Shown: one piece after another, positions 13,701-64,000 of the stretch
Layout: every line of letters starts with the position of its first letter
Numbering within the stretch: the first letter of the stretch is position 1
Assembly (NCBI GenBank): GCA_023333565.1
Contig: JAJKFH010002198.1
Coordinates: forward strand, 2,790,001-2,854,000
DNA: 64,000 bases
Reading direction: 5' to 3'
Source: Puffinus mauretanicus
Lineage: Eukaryota; Chordata; Aves; Procellariiformes; Procellariidae
Made by a program: the position numbers and the translations under genes
The notes under the pieces: model-generated
What the model was told of the DNA's origin: nothing
The model's input: only the letters and a program-made list of their open reading frames with translations
Database searches by the model: none

Positions 13701-15356
13701 GTCCAAGCATAAAGAACCAATGAAGAAAAGAAATTCAGTGTCTATATTTCCTGTACCAAGCTCATTCCATTCTGCCACATCTATTTAAACACTGAACGGT
13801 TTTCCAGATGTGCACAGAACACTATAAACCACTATTTTCTAAAACATTGTGCTCCAGAGAAAGATAATCATTTTACCTATCACTTGAATCGGCTTAAAGC
13901 AGGGCACGTAGATAAGCATCAAAGATAATAATCTTTTTAAATAGCTAGGAACTACACTGAGTTTTGGGTTTTAACATTACATTAATATTCAATAGCAACA
14001 ACTTGGTTTATTAACACCTTAGGGTAATATTGTGAAGCACTTAAAGAGAGCTTAGTAGTTACATCAAATCTATGAGGCCACTTATTCTAATATAGACTGT
14101 AGATACCTAAAATGTCCACAATATTTTACTTAGTGCCTGAAGTTTTATCTTCTTTGGACAGAGCCAAACTGACTGCTATATGGTCCAGTCATACTACTAG
14201 TTTATTTCCTAGTCAGTGGATATACTTCTTTCCTTCCATTAGGATGGACCACATGATAAAAGCACATGCCTTGTTGTCAGCACTGAGCAGCTGCCTAATT
14301 AATTTTAACTTTGATTTCTTCTTATGCGGAAGCGTCTGCAAGAGTCTGTGTATCAGCAGCAATAGCAGTATGCGGTCTGCTGCCAGAGGACAGAGCCAAT
14401 AATGCAACTGAGAAAACACAAGATGGTCAGTTGTTGTCTTTTCCCTGGCGCTGAGGTAGATGGGGAAGGGTATCCTTCAGAACTGGATGCACTTAGCCTA
14501 GCTTGGGCACGCTACCACAGGATGGAACAGCAGCCTCCCTGGACGCCACTGTTTAAGCCAGATGTCATCCGTTCTGCTACCTTCCTGCTGATCTGCACAA
14601 CAGGCACAGTATGGCTCAAAGCTGAGAATACACTTCTTCACAATTACTGCGATTTATTAATCTCCAAAGAAATATAACAACAGTTCACGAAATTTTACTT
14701 CTTCCATTTCGCTCACATCATGTTTTATTCACTAGTAGTTTTTGCAAGATTTAAAATAATTTCAAACCTTTTCATTTTATTTTTCTATTCCTTAAACTGC
14801 AGGAAGCAAAACAACTGTGATGTCTTTGTAGGATACAGGGTGCCTTTTCTTTACAAAACCTTCAGGCCTATTGACATAATTATCACATGCTAAAGTAAAA
14901 AAACCCTCACACTTTGCTGAATCTTACCTTCTGCCACCATGTGTTACAGAAGATGAAGCTGCAGAATCACAAGACTTTAGCATAGTAATTGTTGAAAGAA
15001 AAGGGAGTGTGACAGATGTGGGTTAATGTCCAATACCTAATTTTAAAGCAAATAATAGCATTGTTCTAACAGATCTCAAAGCTGAGCAGGAAGGAGAAAA
15101 GATGCTAGTGCTAATCGGGTACTTCTTTTGCTCATGAATGCAGAGTGGTTAAATAGCAGGATGTTCTTCCTTCAAAGACACAGCGTGGAGAAACAGTTGA
15201 AACATGCATCTTCGTCTGAAATTCAAACACAGCAAGCTACAAAAACGCTCATGTTTTCCAAAGATTAAAAGCAAGCATATTTTCTAAATCTCATACACTA
15301 AGTGAATATTGATTAAAAATGAAAAAAATATTTGTAATGAAATGGAGCGTGAGGGA

Positions 15357-15393
15357 TTTTATGCAGCAGTAATTTTATGCAGATTTTATGCAG
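15357..15393. repeat. Three copies of TTTTATGCAG
   Basis: Copies start at 15357, 15373 and 15384. The first and third continue CAGTAA/CAATAA. A local short tandem array. Confidence 0.85.
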
Positions 15394-16791
15394 CAATAAT
15401 AAATGCATAAGGCCAACTGACTTCTCCTCCTACAAAATTTTTTTCTTCTCAGCTATGTTGCTTGGAGATAACCCAGTAAGTAGGCAGCTGATGAATTTTT
15501 CACCATTACCTATTTTGTTCCTGATATTATCCTACTTGACCCTTCTGTCCATAACCTGACTCTATGTATTGTCTCTTGTCCTTTGCTCAGGCTTTCAGCT
15601 CTTTAAAGCTAGAGACTGTAGTTTTGTTATGAATAGGCAGCTGACACTTTAAGACCTTAATTCTTGGTTTGGATTCTGGAGCTCACTTATAGCACAAAAA
15701 AAAAAATTAAATAAATCATGAAAACCTTCAAAATGAACAAAAAAAAACCCACTTCATAAAAATTCTGGTTTTCAACCCTTTTCTTTTACAAAGCTATTTT
15801 TAGAAAAGCTTGTTATCTTTGTATTTTCTAGACATCACCTAGTATCACAGAAAAATACTTACAGTTCTTAAGAGTTTAACAGGAAATATAGAAGTTCCAT
15901 CACAACAGTTAGTGCAGAAGCAGAGCTCATTGAAGTTTCATGACAAAATCCCACTTCTCAACAGATGAAAGAAATACCTTTCTTTCATAGTCTTTATTTC
16001 TCATGCTATTTTTTTTTCATCTAGTCATTTTTTTATTTTACTTCAGGACTTTCCATGCTCTAATTCTCCCTGGGTGATTCTATTTTTTTCAATGCATTCA
16101 ACTCATGCTGTTTCCTTCTATCCTACTAGCACTATATAAAGAACAATTAATCAAAACCTTTTGATTTATTTCAAATCTCAAATTGCATGACCCAGCATTA
16201 TTTAGCCTTTCAGTGTTCCAAAGGTCCTTATTTAACATATATCTAAGAGAGCGGTATTTAGTTTATATAACTGCAATTTCTAAGCAACACAGCAACTATG
16301 TCTTGTATGCAAACTTGGAGCATTTACACAACAGATTGATAGCAAAGTCCTTCAGTTTGTTGTGATTGTGAATTTTTGGGCTTTATTCTCCTTACATTTC
16401 TGAAATTTCAAAACTTTTTTCAGGAGAACTTTAGGTCAGTTCTTCCCACTCAGCACCAAAATGTATAGATCAAACCTTTGTAACTGCAGATCAGCCCACG
16501 GCTATGAAATTACAAAAGCAAGCTGTTCATATAAAAAATTGCCTCAACTCTTGATCTCCACTGGCACAGCAGAATGATGCTGTTTGGCTGCCAGAGATCT
16601 TCAACAACTGCTGAGAAGGGTCTTTACCATCTAAGAGAGACACATCCTTTTGCCTAAACAAATATCCAAACAAACAAAAAGATAATTGTGAAGAAAACTA
16701 GATAGATAGAAGAAATTGCATAGGTACAGTTAAAACACTATGCAGAAAAAAGAGAAAACCCTAATCCAGAAAACACATAAAAAGGGCCTTA

Positions 16792-16825
16792 AAAAAAAAA
16801 AAAAAAAGAAGAAGAAAAAGAAATG
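16792..16825. repeat. Poly(A)/GAA-rich low-complexity run
   Basis: A run of about 16 A followed by GAAGAAGAAAAAG. No adjoining retroelement body was recognised. Confidence 0.8.
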
Positions 16826-19800
16826 AGGAAACTGCAAAACAAAGCTCACTTATAACTGGATATTTGTGCTTAAATATCTTGCAAATCTTGAATAAGAAGT
16901 GACTGTAAGATGATATAATTTGAAATTGTATTTGCAACCAAGCCTTTGTGGTTTAGCATGGCTTTAGAAAAGCTGAAGAAAACTGAAAAAGAAGCAAATA
17001 AATATACAAATAAAAGCGGCTACAATTTAAGAAGAGAGATTGAAGGAGCTACATATATGAGCTCCTGTATTTATAAATATTAGACAGATTTAATCAAAGA
17101 ACATACCCACCCATGCTCTCTGTGAAAGATGTCTTATCCTTTGACAGAGACTGTTCTGGACACCACAGTTATATTTCTTTTGACTAATGAACAAAAAAAT
17201 TAATACACACTCTACTTTAGAAAAAAACAACCCTGGAAAATATTACATCCTATGAATACTTTACAGGTCATTGTGTAAAGGGAATTATTCAATGCCTCTG
17301 AAGATAGTAGGAATGTTATCAAAGGACTTATAGAAAGAAACATTAATGCAATTCATAAGCAAAATGGTATTATTCATTAGTAAGAGTCCTACAACAGTAG
17401 GAAGATATTACAAATGAAAATATTCAACAACAACTTAAATAGCATATTAGTGGCCAAGATGAAGGGATTAGTCTTGTAGTAATGCACGGGCCAAGAATAT
17501 TACAGCATCCTTTTCTTGTCTTCTATTTTCTGTGATTGTCTCCATAAAAAACACAGACTTAAGCTTCAAAGTTTTAGGGAAAGGAAAGACATAAGAACAG
17601 AGTATTGGAAGAAGGTGTAACAAATGTCAGGTAACTCGATTCTAAGTGGAACAATATATAAACGGGTAACAACTTCCACAAATGAATCACACCTCAACTA
17701 CTCTTCCATCTTACTTTGCTTTTCCATTGCCATTCATTCCTTTGCTTCTTTGCTGAAATCAACATGCATGACACTAGGGTCATCAGTTTTAGAGCTCTTT
17801 TCAATTCTCTTGGCATTCAGAGGTAAACAGCAACAATTCTCTCTCTGCTATCTTCAACAAAGGGTAAGAGTTCCTCCTGAAAATTATAGTTTTACTGACA
17901 CAATCAGTAAATTCAGGTAAGAGCTGAAAAAAACATTGGCATACACGGATATGTGTGTAAGTATTACCTTATCTTAATATCACATGCATAAGCACTGTAA
18001 TTGAATTTCTTGGATTTAAAACTGCAGTTTTCAAGTGACATATTGTTATCTGCTCTTGTACGTTGTGTTAGTATATAGGACACTTATGTCAATGTAAATT
18101 TCTTTTGATACAACTATTAAAGCAGTGAATTGTCTGTATCAGTTGGCTGTGTTCACATGATCACATTGCTTATTTTACTGACTTTTACAACACAAAAATT
18201 CGAAGAAATTGCATTTGCCACAGTAAGTTCAGTAATTTTTAATAAAATCTAAGAATTCACTTCAACTTTGTCTAAGTCTAAAACAAATTAAACAGTATTA
18301 ACTTGGACACCGCAGTCTGTATCATGTAGTATGTGGTCTGCCTGAATAATGTTATCCCGTTAAAAGTGCATATTAGTGTCAGAAACGCATACTTTTAAAA
18401 TAAACCAGTCTCCTATGACATGTACTCTTATTTTTAATTTCAAAGTTGGTTTCTTTTCTTGAATTAGATGTGTTAAGTGTTAGGGAAAAGGCTCTCAGTG
18501 GTAAGTTTTGTGCACTGAATGAAACAGGAAATACCAAGTTTCAGGGACTCACAGAAAGTCCACAGCCATTGCAGAGGGGACAGCATAAACAGGCTCTGAA
18601 GGTCTGCCAAAGCCAGCTCCCATTCTTCTTCAACAGTGAACGGAGAGTTTCTTGCAAACTGTCATGAACCAGTTCTTAGCTGTAGGAATCTGCTCCTGTG
18701 AAAGCTATAATTAATTTAACAAATGAAGTCTTTTCATACTTAAAAAGAAACTTTTTGCATCACCATATAATCAGTAGATCTCATTCTGAAAGAGTCTAGT
18801 GTTTAAGTGTGGCTTCATGTATCTTTGTTAAACAGCATACTGGATTCAACAGCAAGGATGTCCCAGAAGCTTTGTGACATGGAAGTTGAGGTTAAAGAAA
18901 TGCGTCATTTTTATTCTGGTATTTGTCTACAAAGTCCATTTGAATTTGTTTTCAAGACAAAGGGATCTTGAAATATCAGTCAGAATCATTAGCTACATAT
19001 TTCTCAAAAAAAATGTACAAAACCAAAATAGTGTGTGTGCCTGTGTGTCAAACAACAACTATTCTCATGTTGTACACCCAAAAAGGAACATCATTGCAAT
19101 CCCCCATGTCTAAATCTTGTATGCAAATCCCAGAAAGGCTGATTAAAAGTGCTTTATGGAGTTGTGCCAAATAGGGAGGAAACAAAGCTGGAATGAATAT
19201 TCCAAACTGGGTGGTGGTGGTTTAAAACCTGAATACAAACTGTAGCTGCTGTACCTGCTCCTCCCACCATCACCAGCCTGCCCAGCCTCTGGCATCAAAT
19301 ATTGTAGAATTTGAGAGAATTTTACCAGAGTCCTCATCAGGATCCCAATTTCAAGGTAGCAATATTCATAATCTGCTGAACTGAAAGCCTGGCTTTTAAG
19401 AACATAGAATTAGTAATTTTAAAGGATTATTTCTTTAGTTATAATTTTTCTTAGTTATAATTGAATATTCATACAGCCAATTTATTTTATGACAAAACTG
19501 TGGCCTGTAAAGAAATGCGATGGAGCAACAAGAAGTCCAGGAGAAAAAACAGAAAGAAACCCAAAAACTTTCATTAAGGCAACAGCAGCTTAATCCTCTT
19601 TTGAAGTGGGTGTAATTAATTCAGGGATTAATAAGAAGACTCCATAACAAAGACCTCAAATGCTACCAAAACCAGCTTTTTTCCATTCTGAATCTCTCTT
19701 TTTATTTGTAAAGACTGGCATTACAATTGAAAAGGACTCAAAATGGAGTGATGTACACATCATTGGTGTTTCATGATGCAACTGATGGAGTCCCTGAATG

Positions 19801-19985
19801 GATATTGCTTCAGCTTTGCTTTTAAAAAATAATTTAACAAGAAAATCTTCAACTCCACTATCGATCACAGGTGGCAGAAGGGAAAGAAAGAAAAAGAAAA
19901 GAAACAAAAAATACTGTCAAATTCATAACATATACATTGTTGGCTGATGACACTTGTTCCAGATGTACAATAAAGCCCACAACAC

Positions 19986-19991
19986 TTTATT
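19986..19991 (-). terminator. Candidate polyadenylation signal AATAAA
   Basis: TTTATT on the plus strand, AATAAA on the gene strand, is the first such hexamer after the RYR2 stop. AATAAA is common by chance in AT-rich DNA, so this is only a candidate. Confidence 0.3.
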
Positions 19992-20880
19992 ACTATGGAT
20001 ATAATTATTGTGAATGTTTTTTCATGTTGATCAACTTGCTTCTGAAGGTTATTTTTTTGATTGTTTTAAACTTGCATAATAAACATGCAATGAAACATTT
20101 CTTGTTAAAGTGTCTTTTGCAGTCATCTTGTTTTCATACAAAGATTTCATAAAGTTGCAGTGTTGTATCAGAGCATTACCAAAATATGAGCAAAAGCTAA
20201 AGAGGAAGGTAAATGTGAAATGAACTTGATGAAAATAACCTAATCTTGTCCTGAGACACTCCAGTCTTATTAAAAAGATGTGCACAATCAAATCCCTTCC
20301 TCCCAAACCCACCAAAACCACAAAATAAATACTAACTTGGAAGAAAAGGAAGACATAAAAAAAAAAAAAAAAGATGTCATCATGCACTCATCTTCTGCAT
20401 AGCTCAACCCACATATAGTAAGGCACTATTTCCCCACAACTTAGTGTCCACAACAATCTTTTACAGTGCTCTGCGAACTACATATAGTTCCTTCCAGGAT
20501 GACGAAATAAACAGATTGAATGAGTGTTGCTACCATGTCACCCCATGTGTGATCTTATAGACAAGGGCATCATTCTGGCAGTTTCAGAAATAAGTTGTCT
20601 CAAGTCTCTTCTTATGTGTGCATGTTATGTATAGGGATATCTTTTGTGTGTGCAAGTGGTTGTTTTGTTTTCCAGAGTTGCTATTATTCTTCATTGTTCT
20701 TTACTCCAGTGTTCTCAAAGCAAATACACAAGAAAATAAAAGCGCAGTTGGGTAATTAAAAACAGAGCTTTGGTGCTCCAAAAAGCACACAGCTTTGGGG
20801 ATTTAAGAAATCTGTTAGACATTCCCAAAAGAGTTGGGAAATATATGGACATATTTTCATCTGGAAATCCTCATATCTGC
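19986..20880 (-). other. RYR2: Probable RYR2 3' UTR
   Basis: Non-coding sequence downstream of the stop. The first AATAAA on the minus strand after the stop is at 19986-19991, giving a UTR of about 0.9 kb. Further AATAAA motifs lie at 19701-19706 and 19481-19486, so the real end could be farther. No stronger evidence for the cleavage site is visible. Confidence 0.4.
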
Positions 20881-60785
<39,905 letters not shown>

Positions 60786-63700
60786 CTGTAAAAAGGCCAG
60801 ATGGAAGCAGATTATCACAGGCTGCCAAGTAACACCCCATAGCCCCTGAAGAAAATCTCCATATTTAATTTTAAGAAAGAGAGAAGGGGAGAGAAAATTT
60901 ATAACCACCAATCTATCTGAAGCACATATGACTTGTGCTTGGCAGATAGTTATTTGGTTAAAAAAAAAATTAAATTATGAAACTTAACTTTTGATTTATA
61001 AATATGGCAGCATGAGCTTGGCAACATTTTACAAATAATCCATGATTTACGTTCTTGTTTGACTTTGCTGGACATGAATGCTGCATTACATACAAAGGTT
61101 AGGATTGGGTTAATTTGGTTCCCATTCATCACAAAACAAGATACTTAAAAATACAGAAAGAGATTTATTCAAACAGTAATGAAAATCATTCCTCAAATAA
61201 ACTATTAGATTTTAAAATACTCTAAAATAACCCATGAAATTTACAGCTCTGTGCATTCTCAAGAATCATTTAGGCTGAGATATCTGAGGATTTAGTACCT
61301 GTCTGCTGCTGACAAAATGGATGTTGGGCATTTGTCTCCCTTGACAAAGTAAAGCAATAAACTTATGATGAACTAGAACAAATGCCTATGTGCTTTACCG
61401 AATTAGGCCCTTCAGTTCATTTTTTTGGTAAATAGCTAATATCCAAATGTATAAAGCTTCAAATTATTTTCTTGATTCTTCACAGGAAACAGTATACTAA
61501 AAAGCCCTCAATTAGCACACAATTACTTCAATTACATCAATACATACAGTTAACTTTGTACACTGACATGTGAAGAGGAGAAACAACCATTCACCCAGGA
61601 AAACAATCACGACTGAGGAAAATGTAGAACAGCTAATAAAATGACACAAGGACAACAACATAGGTGTTCAAAACAATAAAGGCCACTTATTTTCCATAAG
61701 GAAATTCCCATTTAGGACTTTGGAAAAGTATTTGGAAGGTGTAGGGCAACAAAAATGGAAGCCATAAAAACTTCTACTTTTTAAGAATATACATCATTTG
61801 AATATGTGGCCAAGTGCTATTTGTAGACAACAAAAGGAAAGGAGATAAAAATGTAAGCAAACTGCAAAAGAATTTGGAAGATTTTTTTTTAATGGGCAGA
61901 TATTTTAGGCTTTTATCTGAACTTCAAAATCCCATGTCTACAAAGACAATATTTTTAGTGCATGAAGAGAAGGAAACCAGAAGAGTAAATTAATTAAAAT
62001 TTAGAAGAAAAAAAAAGCTTTTTTCAAAAAGGTTATAGACAATAATAATTACATTAACAATCACTGACATACTGTTATTTGGGTGGATAACTCTAATTAT
62101 AATGTCTACATTTATAAATTACTATATTATTATAATTACATTATTACAGCTGAATTGTAAACAGTATTGTAAACAGTACAATTTGGAATATATATAAACA
62201 CAAACATGATCAGAAGTTTAACTTTACATAAAGTCATGAATGATTACAAGTTCAAGCTAATGGACTTACCAATCCACAGCCTGTGAATTTTAAAGCGAGA
62301 AGCTTCAGTACAATGGTAGGTTTAGGAAGCAAAAGCATTTTGAAAACGGATATGGGTATTTTAAAAGTACAGAATTTCACTCTTTCCTGTTGCCATCAAG
62401 ACATAATGTTTGGTATTAAGCGCACATACGAGCAAAGTATATGCCAACATAGTTTCTTTTAACATAGGGAAAGATAAAATGCTCTTCCTCCTAATTCCAG
62501 ATGTGTACTTATGGTAGTGGCAAACAATACACAATTCTTTCTCCAAGAATGAGCCAAATACTATAAATGACATTCCATGACATTTTTCTCCATCCCAGGT
62601 ATAAATACCAGATATATAGTTTTTCAGTCACAGAAGACTGAAAACCCTTTCAGTTAATTAAACAATGTATAATAAATTACTGTTTCTGTCAGTGCTGATT
62701 AATGTATATATACAATATATGCCCGAGAAGGCAAGAAGGCAAAATCAAGAGGTGCCTGTGCACTTAGAAGTATATTATTTAACATTATATGCAGGTTCAG
62801 CCCTGCAAGATACTTTCATATGTTACTGGCCAAAGTCCAGAGTATAGAATATCCTGCAGGATTAGTCACTTTCCTTTTTTTAATTTAACTGAAGTCGTGT
62901 CATGCTTAAAGTTACACTTGGAGTCACATATTTTATTGATCTAGATTAATATTTATATTTTGCAAAAATAAGCATTACAGAAAGCCAAATATTTGGTGGA
63001 TCCTGTACCTTCACACATGCAATGCGTGTAGCTTGACTGCTGAGATGGCAATGATTTTAAAAAATAATTCACAAGGAAAACTGCTGACGTATCACTGTTG
63101 GAAAAATCAAGCCCATAAAGGGCCCAACCATGTATTTCTTGCATATCAAGATGTCACTGAATCAAAGCCAATTGTATGAGTAAGACTACAGAATAAGTTA
63201 CAGAATAATATTTTTCCACCCCTATTTTTCTTGCCCTATTATCAAGTAAGATTTTTCAGAACAAGAAGGAGAACAAGTCTCAAGGTAAAATGATTATACA
63301 GATTAATTTATGAAGTAATCTTCTGGCTTTTAGTACACCCACTGGAATTTAGGAATTTTTATAAAATAAGTTCCAATTTTAATATTGGAAGGGTTTGGAA
63401 GGGTCTTTTAATTAGCTCCACTGTAAAGAAATCACAAAATGAATACAAGTTATTGCAAAATTCTACAAAATCAGAAGGTGTTTATGTACCTCATTTCACA
63501 TAAGCTGAAAGGTCCATCCCTTTTGGAAATATTTTTACTTATTTCAAAATGAAGCAAAAAAACCCTGTTTCAAACAGCTTGGCCACACTAAGATTTAAAA
63601 TAATCCTGGTTTTCAATTTCTACAGCTGATCAAAATCTGACTAAACCCAATGTTAGTATTGACAGGAATTTTAATTTTCAGATGTTACTTACTGACTGCA

Positions 63701-64000
63701 AGTGGTGTCTCACTGGCAACTACAGAACTGAAGTGCAGATCCATTTCTTTCTATAAAATCTAAGAGAACAACCTTTGTTGCTGTGCACACAAATTCATGC
63801 CAGTACACACAAAGATTTGCATAGATAACTTACAAACATACACACTGCATATAGTATGACTTAGGTTGTCACTAAACCATGTTCTTTAATTTCTATTGAT
63901 ATGATGTATATTCTGGCATATATTTGCTTAGACATTAAAATGCTGCCATTGCTCATGCTGTATGTAAATGATATGGCTACACACATGAAGGCTTTAAGCC
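60786..64000 (-). other. RYR2: RYR2 intron 84, partial
   Basis: At least 3.2 kb upstream of exon 85. I searched for the expected preceding peptide (NAFERQNKAEGLGMVTEE) and did not find it, so exon 84 should lie beyond 64000. No repeat family recognised. Confidence 0.7.

Larger units (their letters stand above)
10746..19985. other. Intergenic, no gene seen
   Basis: About 9 kb downstream of the RYR2 polyadenylation candidate. There are no convincing exons or RNA genes. It contains a small CpG cluster (12247-12278), a threefold short repeat (15357-15393) and a poly(A) run (16792-16807). Confidence 0.6.

Noticed and set aside
62269..62279. Minus-strand GCTGTGGATTG between a TTCACAG acceptor and GTAAGT donor, like an 11-nt microexon in intron 84
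   Set aside because: It does not encode any expected RYR2 residues, would break the frame with exon 85, and such short acceptor/donor pairs arise by chance.
63693..63750. Minus-strand 58-nt open segment between TTTATAG and GTAAGT, resembling an exon
   Set aside because: Its translation (KEMDLHFSSVVASETPLAV) does not match the RYR2 sequence expected before exon 85, and its phase does not fit.

Overview
The window looks like avian nuclear DNA. It is AT-rich, has long introns, and carries several CR1 non-LTR retrotransposon fragments, including the 3' tail repeat ATTCTATG typical of birds. I cannot name the species from sequence alone.

The only gene I can support is the 3' (C-terminal) part of RYR2, the cardiac ryanodine receptor, on the minus strand. 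I read 21 coding exons between 60785 (first exon in the window) and 20881 (stop codon). They correspond by count to human exons 85-105, and the single 1.3-kb exon falls at number 90, as in the human gene. All 21 exons have GT/AG borders and matching phases, and they join into one open frame of about 1143 residues. This frame covers the end of the core solenoid, the EF-hand pair, the divergent DR1 region with extra hydrophobic helices, membrane segments S1-S6, the GGGIGD selectivity filter, the zinc-binding C-terminal domain and the final stop. RYR2 rather than RYR1 or RYR3 is indicated by exons 90-92 (the sequence after [15 protein letters not shown], and the acidic KQKLRQLHTHRYGEPEV stretch) and by [11 protein letters not shown] in S6.

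Layout: 1-19985 is downstream intergenic DNA with two CR1 copies, a tandem duplication and small repeats, and no recognisable gene. About 19986-20880 is the probable 3' UTR. 20881-60785 is the RYR2 exon/intron block, with CR1 remnants in introns 97, 100 and 104. 60786-64000 is intron 84, in which I see no exon.

I found no novel gene system. The points most worth a second look are a CA repeat starting 20 nt downstream of the exon 98 splice donor, a perfect 12-bp-arm palindrome at the broken 5' edge of an apparently internally deleted CR1, an unusually GC-rich unclassified block in intron 96, a nested AT-rich repeat in intron 93, and lineage-specific changes in the DR1 part of exon 90.
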